A program made the translations under genes and the position numbers. The notes below the pieces were generated by a model. The model searched no databases, was not told where the DNA came from, and saw only the letters and a list, made by a program, of their open reading frames with translations. Shown in pieces: positions 8,658-17,248 of a stretch of DNA of 64,000 bases. Within the stretch, counting starts at the first letter, position 1. Every line of letters begins with the position of its first letter. The stretch spans positions 62,304 to 126,303 of the forward strand of contig NZ_JAHHXM010000007.1 of the NCBI RefSeq assembly GCF_019037185.1, given 5' to 3'. This DNA comes from Oceanobacillus caeni. GTDB taxonomy: Bacteria; Bacillota; Bacilli; Bacillales; Amphibacillaceae.

Positions 8658-9212
8658 ATGCATCTTGATGAAATGTTAGAATTTAATAGGAAATTCGTTG
8701 AAAGCAAAGAATACGAAGCATACACAACGGATACATATCCTAATAAAAAGATGGTTATTTTCACCTGTATGGAATCAAGGCTGATTGAATTATTACAACG
8801 CTCCTTGAATATTCAAAATGGTGATGTAAAAATGGTGAAAAATGCTGGTGCCATCATCCGAAAACCTTTTGATAGTATTATGAAGAGTATTTTAGTTGCA
8901 ATCTATAATTTAAAAGCTGATGAAGTAGTTGTAATTGGCCATCATGATTGTGGGATGTCGCATGTAAATGTTGATGCTTTAACAGATAATATGATAGAAC
9001 GTGGAATTAAACAAGAGACGATTGACACACTAAAGCACTCAGGAATTGATTTTGATGATGAATTCCATGGATTTAATACAGTTGAAGAATCTGTAGAACA
9101 GAGTGTAGAAATAATACGTAACCACCCACTTTTACCTAAAGGAATTAAAGTTCACGGACTTGTAATCGATCCAGGTACCGGGAAAGTGGATGTAGTTACT
9201 AGAGAAGACTAA
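8658..9212 (+). CDS. Beta-type carbonic anhydrase, YtiB-like
   Basis: The protein has 184 residues. The zinc-site motifs are TCMESR (C37, R41) and GHHDCGM (H95, C98). Beta-carbonic anhydrases usually read CxDxR, where Asp and Arg form the gating dyad; here the acid is Glu (E39). Length and the DIGMSH-type helix order resemble YtiB of Bacillus. The enzyme interconverts CO2 and bicarbonate. I choose the ATG at 8658, since GGAG (8646-8649) is correctly spaced; an in-frame ATG at 8643 overlaps that site. A strong terminator follows. Confidence 0.85.
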   Translation: MHLDEMLEFNRKFVESKEYEAYTTDTYPNKKMVIFTCMESRLIELLQRSLNIQNGDVKMVKNAGAIIRKPFDSIMKSILVAIYNLKADEVVVIGHHDCGMSHVNVDALTDNMIERGIKQETIDTLKHSGIDFDDEFHGFNTVEESVEQSVEIIRNHPLLPKGIKVHGLVIDPGTGKVDVVTRED

Positions 9213-9236
9213 TAAGAGAATTAATAAGTAAAAACA

Positions 9237-9273
9237 AAAAAACTATCGCAAAATGTTTGCGATAGTTTTTTTG
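9237..9273 (+). terminator. Terminator of the carbonic anhydrase gene
   Basis: AAACTATCGCAAA pairs with TTTGCGATAGTTT around ATG, followed by a run of seven T residues. Confidence 0.9.
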
Positions 9274-9344
9274 TTTTTTACATAAAATGCTTCCCTCCTC
9301 CGCATACTATACCAATGAAGCTTCACGACGTGGAGGGCATGCGA

Positions 9345-10847
9345 ATGAGAAAAAATCGGTTTATGAAAAAAGATAATATTTTTCCAATCACCGTTAAAGA
9401 TCTAGAAGAATTATTAAATAGTAAATTTGAAAACAACCCAGACCTTTCTATTTCTAAATTTGAAAATAAGGGTAAAAAAGCGCTAATTTTCTATATTGAT
9501 TACCAGGTTCAGGGAAACATGATGGAGGAATATTTATTAACGCCCCTTCTTGAGAAAGATATGAAATGGAATAATTCTACTATTTTAAACGAAATTCCTT
9601 TAAGCAATGGAAAAACACTCCAATCACTTGATGAGATACTGACGGATTTATTAATTGGTGGGGTATTTATCTATGTAGAAGGAGAAGATAGTGTTATTGG
9701 CTATCTTTTATTAAAAAAAGAAAAACGTTCTTTAGAACAGTCGGAAACGGAATCGGTTGTATTAGGACCTAAAATTGGCTTTACAGAGTCACTGGTTACG
9801 AACTTGAATATTGTTCGGTGGACGATAAGATCGAAAGACTTAGTTCTCGAAAGTTTCTTGGTTGGGGAACTAGAACCACGCGAAGTACGACTCATTTACC
9901 TGAAGTCTGTGGCTAATGAAACAGATATTAATACGATGAAACAAAGAATAAGTGAGTTGGAAATAGATGTAGTAGATGATAGTTCCGTATTAATGCAATA
10001 TTTAGAGGATTCAACTTCTACTATTTTTCCGCAGTTCCTGACAACAGAATTGCCAGATCGTTTTAGTTACAGCATTAATCGCGGAAGAATTGGTGTATTA
10101 GTTGAAAATAGTCCTACAGCTTTCATTGCACCAACGACATTTTTTAGTTTTTTTGAATCAACCGAAGATCTTTATATGCGTTGGAATATTGGAACTATTT
10201 TAAGAGCATTACGATTTATTTCATTTATTCTTTCTACGATTATGACACCATTATACGTAGCGGCAGTAACGTTTCATTATGAAATTATTCCTATACCATT
10301 GTTAATAAACTTAGGTCAATCAAGGGCAGGAGTACCGTTTACACCAATAGTTGAAGTTTTGATTTTAGAATTCATAATGGAATTACTCCGAGAATCTGGA
10401 GCACGACTCCCAACTAAAATTGGCCAAACCATTGGTATCGTTGGTGGTGTAGTTGTAGGGACAGCAGCTGTTGAAGCAGGAATTACAAGTAATGTTCTGA
10501 TCATCTTTGTTGCTCTTAGTGCTTTAGCATCGTTTTCAGCACCCAATTATTTGATGGGTACAGCAGCTAGAGCCATACGATTCCCAATGATCATACTTGG
10601 TGGAGTTTTGGGGATGGTAGGACTGGCATTCGGACTTTGTTTCTTAGTCATTCACTTATTAAAGATAACGTCACTAGGCAGACCTTATTTATCCCCTGTT
10701 TATCCATTGAGATTTCAAGACTTTAATAAAGCACTTTTTCGCTTACCACCACAATTTGAAAATAAGCGATTTAAGTCATACCGTCCAAAAGAATTAATTC
10801 GCTATAGTCGAGAAAAAGCTAAACAGAAAAAGGATATTGATGAGTAG
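9345..10847 (+). CDS. gerXA: Spore germinant receptor subunit A (GerA family)
   Basis: This 500-residue protein of the spore inner membrane has a large soluble N-terminal domain (about 1-280) and a C-terminal membrane domain with about five hydrophobic segments. Family-typical wording includes LEPREVRLIYLK, PQFLTTELPDR, GVLVENSPTAF and the ESGARLPTKIGQTIGIVGG segment. A subunits combine with B and C subunits to sense nutrients. The ATG at 9345 has GGAGGG 7 nt upstream; an ATG at 9315 has none. It is the first gene of the gerXA-XB-XC operon. The germinant cannot be told from sequence. Confidence 0.92.
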   Translation: MRKNRFMKKDNIFPITVKDLEELLNSKFENNPDLSISKFENKGKKALIFYIDYQVQGNMMEEYLLTPLLEKDMKWNNSTILNEIPLSNGKTLQSLDEILTDLLIGGVFIYVEGEDSVIGYLLLKKEKRSLEQSETESVVLGPKIGFTESLVTNLNIVRWTIRSKDLVLESFLVGELEPREVRLIYLKSVANETDINTMKQRISELEIDVVDDSSVLMQYLEDSTSTIFPQFLTTELPDRFSYSINRGRIGVLVENSPTAFIAPTTFFSFFESTEDLYMRWNIGTILRALRFISFILSTIMTPLYVAAVTFHYEIIPIPLLINLGQSRAGVPFTPIVEVLILEFIMELLRESGARLPTKIGQTIGIVGGVVVGTAAVEAGITSNVLIIFVALSALASFSAPNYLMGTAARAIRFPMIILGGVLGMVGLAFGLCFLVIHLLKITSLGRPYLSPVYPLRFQDFNKALFRLPPQFENKRFKSYRPKELIRYSREKAKQKKDIDE

Positions 10848-10855
10848 GTGGAACG

Positions 10856-11959
10856 ATGGATATAAATATTAAAATTAAAGATAATTTACAAATACAAGCT
10901 TTTTATATTTTCTTCGTTGTTGTATCTATTCAAATCGGAGTTGGTTTAATTGGGTTTCCAAGGCTTGTTATCATGGAAACCCTTCAAGACTCATGGATCT
11001 CCATTCTTATAGCTTACGCTTATATTGTTTGTGTCCTTATTGCAATGATACTTATTCTCAAACAGTATGATAGTTCCGATATTTTTGGAATCCATGTAGA
11101 CATTTTCGGAAAATGGGTTGGAAAATTAATAGGAATGGTATTCATCATACACTTTGCTATTTCTATGTTCTCTGTATTAATTACATATATTGAGATTGTT
11201 AGAGTGTTTATCTTCCCGAATGTTTCCATTTTTATATTGAGCTTTTTAATCCTTTGTTTAGTCATTTATAGCGTTCTTGGCGGGATTCGGATCATTGTGG
11301 GGGTTTGTACCGTTTTAGGTATTTATTCCAATTGGATTTTCCTTCCACTTATTCAACCGACATTACAAATGGATATAACCCACTTTCAACCATTATTTGA
11401 AACGCCATTACCTAACTTATTAGAAGGAGCAAAACTGAGTGGATATTCATTCCTAGGTTTTGAAATGGTATTAGTCCTATATCCATTCATAAAAAACAAA
11501 AAAAAGATTACGTTCCCTCTATTTCTAGCTACTAGTTGGACAACCATTATCACCTTATTTGTCACGATGGTCGTTATGGGATATTTAAGTTACCGTGAAA
11601 TAAGTATCGAGCAATGGGTTTTACTTATTTTATATAAGCTTCAAACTTTTTCATTTATTGAAAGGTTTGACTTTATCATTGTAGCCAGCTGGTTGATCAT
11701 TATTATCCCAAATATGATTATACTTATGTGGGGAATAACGTATGGGATGAAACGAATGTATAAAATACCTCAGAGATATACACTTTATATCGCTTCTCTC
11801 ATCTCACTTGCAGCTAGCCCATTTTTTTATGAACATTTTTTAATACAAAAAGTTATTAACCTCTCAGCTCAATTGGGATTTTGGCTTGTGTATGTTTATC
11901 CATTCATCCTATTGCCTATCGTTCTAATAAAAAAACGACTCTTGGAAAATAGGAAGTGA
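10856..11959 (+). CDS. gerXB: Spore germinant receptor subunit B (GerB-type permease)
   Basis: The protein has 367 residues and about ten membrane segments, of the APC-like spore-permease family. QIGVGLIGFPRLV in the first helix and the SGYSFLGFEMVLVLYPF segment in the middle are characteristic. It is thought to bind the germinant within the membrane. It starts 8 bp after gerXA, behind GGTGG, and its TGA overlaps the ribosome-binding site of gerXC. The three genes are therefore one transcription unit. Confidence 0.92.
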   Translation: MDINIKIKDNLQIQAFYIFFVVVSIQIGVGLIGFPRLVIMETLQDSWISILIAYAYIVCVLIAMILILKQYDSSDIFGIHVDIFGKWVGKLIGMVFIIHFAISMFSVLITYIEIVRVFIFPNVSIFILSFLILCLVIYSVLGGIRIIVGVCTVLGIYSNWIFLPLIQPTLQMDITHFQPLFETPLPNLLEGAKLSGYSFLGFEMVLVLYPFIKNKKKITFPLFLATSWTTIITLFVTMVVMGYLSYREISIEQWVLLILYKLQTFSFIERFDFIIVASWLIIIIPNMIILMWGITYGMKRMYKIPQRYTLYIASLISLAASPFFYEHFLIQKVINLSAQLGFWLVYVYPFILLPIVLIKKRLLENRK

Positions 11960-11964
11960 TTATC

Positions 11965-13113
11965 ATGCGAAAAAAAATTCACATTGGTTTAATAGGGTTG
12001 TATTTAGTTTTCCTTGTTGGTTGTATTGAAAAAGAGGCAATTGAGGATCTCGCCATTATTACTGCACGTGGAATTGATGTGGCGGAAGATGACAAAATTG
12101 AAAAAACGGTTAATTTCATACGATTTGATCCTCAAGCAGACAGCATATATGGCACCGTTTCAGGAGAGGGTAAAACGCTAAAAGGGGCAAGGGAAGTAAT
12201 TGCAAGACAAGTTAGTTTTAAATTAAGAGAAGGTCAACTTAAAACGGAAATTTATGGAAAGGAAATTGCTAAAAGAGGGATAAGTCCATATATAATGGCT
12301 TCCGCACGGGATGCACTCACATCTGATACGATGAAACTTGCGGTTGCAGAAGAAACCGCAAAAGAAATATTTTATGCAGATTCCGAAGAAGCAGCCTTGA
12401 TTGGAAGGTTTTTAGATGAATTACTTGGAAAAGAAGCAAAATCGGGAAATATTCCTTCCTCTTCCCTGCAATTTTCTTCACGAAGATCCGCAACAACGGG
12501 TCAGGATGGAGTATTACCTATCATTGGTTTAAAGGGTGAGGTACCCGCCCTAAAAGGAATGGGTGTTTTTCATAATGATCACCTAGCATTGGAAATATCT
12601 CTTAAAGAAGGGCTATTATTGAAGATGATAATAGATGGTGTAAAAAATACACCATTAGAAATGACTATACCGTCAAAACCTGTTGAAAAATATCTTGACA
12701 AATCTCCTCTAATCCAACACGACCATAGCATGGAGGAAGATGTTCCATTAAATTTCCTTATCATTAAGGGAAAGAGTAAGACAAAAATGAAAAGCATAAA
12801 AGATTTAACGTATCAAACGGATATCCATATGACAATAGATTTGTCAGAATTATACGAGGAGCTTAGAATAAACAAAAGAGAGGTTACAAAAGCGCTTGAA
12901 AAAGCATTAGAAAAACAGTTTAAAAAGGAATATGAGGAATTACTAAAAAAAACACAAGAAGTTAATGCCGATCCATTCGGATATGGTAAGATATATCGAA
13001 TAAACAAAAGGGAAAAATTAATAACGGAAAATGAGTGGGATGAGAAATATCCAAGAATATCTGTGGACTTTAATGTAAAAGTAGATATTATGCATACCGG
13101 AACAATAGATTAA
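11965..13113 (+). CDS. gerXC: Spore germinant receptor subunit C, Ger(x)C lipoprotein
   Basis: The protein has 382 residues. The signal peptide ends LVGC (C20 lipid-modified), followed by IEKEAIEDLAIITARGIDVAEDD, the usual Ger(x)C opening. The long C-terminal domain ends in the conserved NVKVDIMHTGTID region. It anchors on the outer face of the spore inner membrane and is required for receptor function. I choose the ATG at 11965 because AGGAAGTGA lies just upstream; it follows the gerXB stop by 5 nt. It is last in the operon and ends before a strong hairpin. Confidence 0.92.
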   Translation: MRKKIHIGLIGLYLVFLVGCIEKEAIEDLAIITARGIDVAEDDKIEKTVNFIRFDPQADSIYGTVSGEGKTLKGAREVIARQVSFKLREGQLKTEIYGKEIAKRGISPYIMASARDALTSDTMKLAVAEETAKEIFYADSEEAALIGRFLDELLGKEAKSGNIPSSSLQFSSRRSATTGQDGVLPIIGLKGEVPALKGMGVFHNDHLALEISLKEGLLLKMIIDGVKNTPLEMTIPSKPVEKYLDKSPLIQHDHSMEEDVPLNFLIIKGKSKTKMKSIKDLTYQTDIHMTIDLSELYEELRINKREVTKALEKALEKQFKKEYEELLKKTQEVNADPFGYGKIYRINKREKLITENEWDEKYPRISVDFNVKVDIMHTGTID

Positions 13114-13119
13114 AATAAT

Positions 13120-13149
13120 ACATCCCTTGTTAGGCTTAACAAGGGATGT
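13120..13149. terminator. Bidirectional terminator between gerXC and murG
   Basis: A 13-bp perfect stem (ACATCCCTTGTTA/TAACAAGGGATGT) with loop GGCT lies between converging genes, with T-rich sequence on the right and A-rich on the left. Confidence 0.85.
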
Positions 13150-13158
13150 TTAGTCTAA

Positions 13159-14229
13159 TTATTTTCTTACTTCCTTAATAATTTCAATAACTCGGTCACG
13201 TGCTTTTTCACTTTTAAACTCTTTCATCTGATCCATCATGACTGGTGCAACTTTTTTCAACTGGAGTAGTTCTTCCACTAACTTCTCTTCTGTCAATTCC
13301 TCTTCCTCTAACACTTGAGCATAGTTTTTATTTTTAAAAGACCTGGCATTCACAATTTGGTCTCCCCTACTAGCTGCTCTAGAGAGAGGAATAAGTAACA
13401 TGGGAATCCGTAAAGCCAAAAATTCAAAAATAGCATTCGATCCAGCCCTTGATAAGACAAAATCTGTTGCAGCAAATATATCTTTTAATTCTTCATTAAT
13501 ATATTCAAATTGAACATACCCTTTTTCTTTAATCGAATGATCTACCTTCTCTTTTCCACATATATGAATAATTTGAAACGCATGTAAAAGCTTAGATAAA
13601 CTATTCCTTACCGTTTCATTAATTTTCTGTGAACCGCCACTTCCCCCCATGATGAGAAGCACCGGTTTTTCTTTCGTCAATCCTGCAAATTTTAATCCAT
13701 TCTCTCGATTTCCTTGGAAAAGTTCCTCGCGAATGACGGCCCCAACATGCTCTGATTTATCTTTTGGTAAATACTGCATCGTCTCCGGGAATGTGGCTAA
13801 TACTTTTTTTGCAAATGGAATTGATAGTTTATTCGCTAATCCCGGAGTATAGTCAGACTCATGGATAATGGTGGGAACACCACGAAGCTTGGCAGCCGCT
13901 ACAACTGGCACGGACACGAATCCACCTTTTGAAAAAATAACGGATGGCTTTCGCTTCCCAATAATTCGATAAGCTTGCATCGTTCCTTTGAGCACTTTAA
14001 AAGGATCCTTAATATTTTCTTTTGAAATATATCTTCTTAATTTTCCTGTTGAGATTGGGTGATAGGTTACACCTATTAATGACGTAATTAAATCACGTTC
14101 AATTCCGTTGTGTGATCCAATATAATCAATTTCCCAGCCCTTTTCCTGATAGTAAGGAATGAGAGCTAAATTTACAATGACATGTCCGGCCGTTCCACCA
14201 CCAGTAAATAATATTCGTTTCGTATTCAT
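13159..14229 (-). CDS. murG: UDP-GlcNAc:lipid I N-acetylglucosaminyltransferase (MurG-type)
   Basis: The protein has 356 residues and makes lipid II at the inner face of the membrane. The GT28 glycine loops are TGGGTAGHV (residues 9-17) and IMGGSGGSQ (about 193-201). The acceptor region [12 protein letters not shown] and the donor-binding stretch [23 protein letters not shown] are present. Its place is unusual: no division or cell-wall (dcw) genes are near, and it stands alone after the germinant operon with its own AGGAAG site. It may be a second MurG, as found in some Bacillus groups, or a relocated single copy. Confidence 0.9.
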   Translation of the reverse strand: MNTKRILFTGGGTAGHVIVNLALIPYYQEKGWEIDYIGSHNGIERDLITSLIGVTYHPISTGKLRRYISKENIKDPFKVLKGTMQAYRIIGKRKPSVIFSKGGFVSVPVVAAAKLRGVPTIIHESDYTPGLANKLSIPFAKKVLATFPETMQYLPKDKSEHVGAVIREELFQGNRENGLKFAGLTKEKPVLLIMGGSGGSQKINETVRNSLSKLLHAFQIIHICGKEKVDHSIKEKGYVQFEYINEELKDIFAATDFVLSRAGSNAIFEFLALRIPMLLIPLSRAASRGDQIVNARSFKNKNYAQVLEEEELTEEKLVEELLQLKKVAPVMMDQMKEFKSEKARDRVIEIIKEVRK

Positions 14230-14334
14230 TTATGTACTTCCTTTCTTTCCGTAAATATCTTATGAGTTATCATGATTCCTATGCCTTAAAATTACTTGTA
14301 GAAAAGGAATGCTATATTATGTGTGAAACATCTT

Positions 14335-14395
14335 CTATAAAGAAGACTTCCCATCGGTGGGAGTTTTACTGCCCGTTTAGGTGGGACAAAAGAAA
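14335..14395. repeat. Dispersed hairpin repeat, copy 4
   Basis: TATAAAGAAGACTTCCCATCG, GGTGGGAG and GGTGGGACAAAAG show both repeat modules in degraded form. The gap 14230-14546 otherwise holds only the terminator at its right end. Confidence 0.55.
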
Positions 14396-14487
14396 AATTC
14401 GAGCTAAATAGCAATCAATTCTATTATAGCGCAAATTACAGTAGCAAGGGAAAATCATCTCGTTGTATGTATTCTTTTTTTTCATCC

Positions 14488-14529
14488 AAAAAATTGACCA
14501 CAAATTGTTATACAATTTATAGTCAATTT
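14488..14529 (-). terminator. Terminator of the purine permease gene
   Basis: AAATTGAC...AAATTGT pairs with ACAATTT...GTCAATTT with small internal loops. On the minus strand a run of six T residues follows. Confidence 0.65.
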
Positions 14530-14546
14530 ATATTACGCTTTTGTTC

Positions 14547-15836
14547 TTAATGCATTGGAAAGAAGATCATTTGTAGTAGAAAAATAAATCCAAACACGTA
14601 AATAATCCAATGAACATCCTTTCCTTTACCCCTAACTAATTTCAGGATAGGATAAATAATAAATCCAACTGCTATTCCAGTTGCAATACTAGATGTAAAG
14701 GGCATCATTAGGATAACAGCAAATGCTGAAAAAGCTTCTTCAAATTCTTGCCAATTTATTTTTGCTAATCCACCCATCATAAAACTTCCAACGATAATCA
14801 ATACAGGAGCTGTAATCGCCGGAACACCTGCAATTACTTTGATAATAGGAGTAAAGAAAATAGAAGAGATAAACAATATAGCAACAACTACAGAAGTAAG
14901 TCCAGTCCTTCCTCCAGCAGCAACACCAGAAGTAGATTCTACATAAGCTGTAGAAGGACTTGTTCCAAACATGGAACCAACCGTTGTTGCAGTGGCATCT
15001 GATAGCAATGCTTCTTTAGCATGCTTCATTTTTCCATTTTTCATATATCCTGCTTGTTCAGCTACACCTACCATCGTTCCAGTTGTATCAAACAGTGTAA
15101 CTAATAAGAATGCAATAATTACAGTATAAAGACCATTCGCAAAGACACCGGCAATGTCTAAATCAAAGAATACAGGGGATGGCGGGGTTTCGATGACTCC
15201 CTCAAAGTGTAATTGCCCGGTAAAAAAGGCAATAATACCCGTAGCCACCATCCCAAAAAATAATGCGCCTTGGACTTTTAATGTATATAAAATTAAAGTA
15301 ATGAATAATCCAACAATCGCTAAAATAACCATTGGATTTGTCAAATCTCCTAACCCAATCACATTTGCTTCATTTGCACTAATGATTCCCGCATTTTTTA
15401 ATCCAACAAATGCAATAAATAAACCAATTCCAGACGTAATTCCGTATTTCAATGAATTAGGAATGGCGGAGATAATTGTCTCACGTAATTTAGTAAAAGT
15501 TAATATTAAAAAGAGTATTCCGGCTAAAAACACCGCTCCAAAAACAACTTGATAAGATAAACCTTGTGTTACCACAACACTAGTGAAGTATGCGTTTAAT
15601 CCCATTCCCGGTGCTATCGCTATTGGATAATTGGCAAGTAATCCCATCATTAGTGTTCCAACAACTGCAGAGATAACAGTAGCCATAAATACTTGTTCAA
15701 ACGGAACACCCGCAGCTGATAAAATAGATGGATTAACAATAATGATATACGCCATTGTTAAAAAAGTTGTAATTCCCGCAGTCACTTCTGTTCGGATATT
15801 TGTATTGTTTTGTTTTAGTTTAAAGAAATTTTCCAT
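14547..15836 (-). CDS. NCS2 guanine/hypoxanthine permease (PbuG/PbuO type)
   Basis: The protein has about 429 residues and 12-14 membrane segments. TEVTAGITTFLTMAYIIIVNP near the start, APGMGLNAYF, DTTGTMVGVAEQAG and SPSTAYVESTSGVAAGGRTGLT are signature segments of the AzgA-like NCS2 branch that imports guanine, hypoxanthine or adenine. Start choice: the ATG at 15836 has AGGTG at good spacing, while a GTG at 15845 is possible. A PurBox-like pair upstream suggests PurR control, as for B. subtilis pbuG and pbuO. A dedicated terminator follows, so it is monocistronic. Confidence 0.88.
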   Translation of the reverse strand: MENFFKLKQNNTNIRTEVTAGITTFLTMAYIIIVNPSILSAAGVPFEQVFMATVISAVVGTLMMGLLANYPIAIAPGMGLNAYFTSVVVTQGLSYQVVFGAVFLAGILFLILTFTKLRETIISAIPNSLKYGITSGIGLFIAFVGLKNAGIISANEANVIGLGDLTNPMVILAIVGLFITLILYTLKVQGALFFGMVATGIIAFFTGQLHFEGVIETPPSPVFFDLDIAGVFANGLYTVIIAFLLVTLFDTTGTMVGVAEQAGYMKNGKMKHAKEALLSDATATTVGSMFGTSPSTAYVESTSGVAAGGRTGLTSVVVAILFISSIFFTPIIKVIAGVPAITAPVLIIVGSFMMGGLAKINWQEFEEAFSAFAVILMMPFTSSIATGIAVGFIIYPILKLVRGKGKDVHWIIYVFGFIFLLQMIFFPMH

Positions 15837-15849
15837 ATCAAGCACCTAT

Positions 15850-15893
15850 CTTTCCGAATAATAAAACCAACATTTTATATAATATTCGTTTTT
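15850..15893 (-). promoter_or_regulatory. PurBox-like inverted pair (PurR operator)
   Basis: CTTTCCGAATAAT (15850-15862) and, inverted, AAAAACGAATATT (15881-15893 on the minus strand) resemble the PurBox AWWWCCGAACWWT. The gap is 18 nt, whereas known pairs have about 16-17. The pair lies directly upstream of a purine permease. Confidence 0.45.
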
Positions 15894-15945
15894 AACATAA
15901 ATTGCAATGGAAAAGCCCTTTTTAGTTTGCCAAAAAAGCAAGAAA

Positions 15946-15985
15946 AAAACCCTCGTATTAACCAATAAGTCAATACGAGGGTTTT
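15946..15985. terminator. Terminator of odhAB
   Basis: A 14-bp perfect stem (AAAACCCTCGTATT/AATACGAGGGTTTT) with a 12-nt loop lies 9 nt from the odhB stop codon. Confidence 0.85.
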
Positions 15986-15994
15986 CGTACATGA

Positions 15995-17248
15995 TTAACC
16001 TTCCAACAATAATGTTTCAGGATCTTCTAGCATTTCTTTCACACGAACTAAGAAACTTACTGCTTCTTTTCCGTCTACAATTCGGTGATCATAAGAAAGA
16101 GCAAGATACATCATAGGACGAACTTCAATCGTGTCATCAGGCATTACCATCGCACGTTTTTGTATACTATGCATACCTAAAATCCCTACTTGTGGTGCAT
16201 TTAAAATCGGTGTAGACATCATAGAGCCAAAGATTCCACCATTTGTAATAGAGAATGTACCACCTTGTAAATCACTTAATCCTAATTTATTATCTCGAGC
16301 TTTCTTACCAAGGTCAGCAATTTCCCTTTCAATTCCAGCAAATGATAATCGATCTGCATCACGAACAACTGGTACAACTAGGCCATCATTCGTAGAAACA
16401 GCAATACCGATATCGTAGAATTTTTTCACTACAAGTTCATTACCTTGAATTTCCGCATTTAATAATGGGAATTCTTTTAACGCTCCTACTACTGCTTTAG
16501 TAAAGAATGACATAAATCCAAGTTTTACACCGTGTTTTTCAACGAATTTATCTTTTCTTTCTTTTCTTAGATTCATAATTGCCGTCATATCTACTTCATT
16601 AAAAGTAGTTAACATTGCAGATTCTTGCTGTACAGAAACAAGATTCCTAGCGATTGTTTGGCGGCGTCTTGTCATTTTAATACGCTCTACTGGTTTATCA
16701 AATTCCTGTTTAGAAACTTGTGCTGGTGCATCTTTCTTCGCCACTGTTTCTTGTTTTGGAGCTGCACTAGCTTGTGCGGTTGCTTCAACGTCTTCTGGAC
16801 GCACTCGACCTAGTGGATCACGTGCAGTCACCGCACTTAAATCAATATTTAATTCACGTGCACGTTTTCTAGCAGCAGGTGTAGCGATAACGTCTGCTTG
16901 ATTACCTACTTCCGCTTGGACTTGTGGAGCAGCTTTTACCTCAGTAGCTGGTGCAGCCTTTGTTTCTTCTTTTTGAGGAGCTTCAGCTTTAGCCGGTGCG
17001 GCTCCTGCCGTTCCATTTTCGTCTAATTTAGCAATAACATCTCCAACTGCTACATCGTTACCTTCTTCTTGAAGAACCTCTGTAATTACCCCTGAAAAAT
17101 CTGAGTTTACTTCAACGTTTACTTTATCAGTTTCAAGTTCTACAATAGGGTCTCCCTTTTCTATCTTATCCCCTACTTTTACAAGCCATTCTGCGATAGT
17201 ACCTTCTGTAATTGATTCTGCGAGTTCTGGAATTTTAATTTCTTGCAC
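15995..17248 (-). CDS. odhB: 2-oxoglutarate dehydrogenase E2 (dihydrolipoyl succinyltransferase)
   Basis: This 417-residue protein is the E2 core of the TCA-cycle 2-oxoglutarate dehydrogenase complex. It has a lipoyl domain with lipoyl-lysine K42 ([10 protein letters not shown]), an Ala/Pro/Glu-rich linker, an E3-binding domain ([15 protein letters not shown], about 122-155) and the acyltransferase domain ending in SYDHRIVDG (H388, D392). The start is GTG at 17246-17248 with AAGGAGG upstream; a longer frame upstream lacks a site. It overlaps the odhA end by 14 nt, so translation is coupled. E3 is not encoded here and is presumably shared with other complexes. Confidence 0.95.
   Translation of the reverse strand: MQEIKIPELAESITEGTIAEWLVKVGDKIEKGDPIVELETDKVNVEVNSDFSGVITEVLQEEGNDVAVGDVIAKLDENGTAGAAPAKAEAPQKEETKAAPATEVKAAPQVQAEVGNQADVIATPAARKRARELNIDLSAVTARDPLGRVRPEDVEATAQASAAPKQETVAKKDAPAQVSKQEFDKPVERIKMTRRRQTIARNLVSVQQESAMLTTFNEVDMTAIMNLRKERKDKFVEKHGVKLGFMSFFTKAVVGALKEFPLLNAEIQGNELVVKKFYDIGIAVSTNDGLVVPVVRDADRLSFAGIEREIADLGKKARDNKLGLSDLQGGTFSITNGGIFGSMMSTPILNAPQVGILGMHSIQKRAMVMPDDTIEVRPMMYLALSYDHRIVDGKEAVSFLVRVKEMLEDPETLLLEG

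Noticed and set aside
15846-15945. Purine riboswitch before the permease at 14547
   Set aside because: The leader is too short and lacks the conserved aptamer cores; only PurBox-like sites are present.
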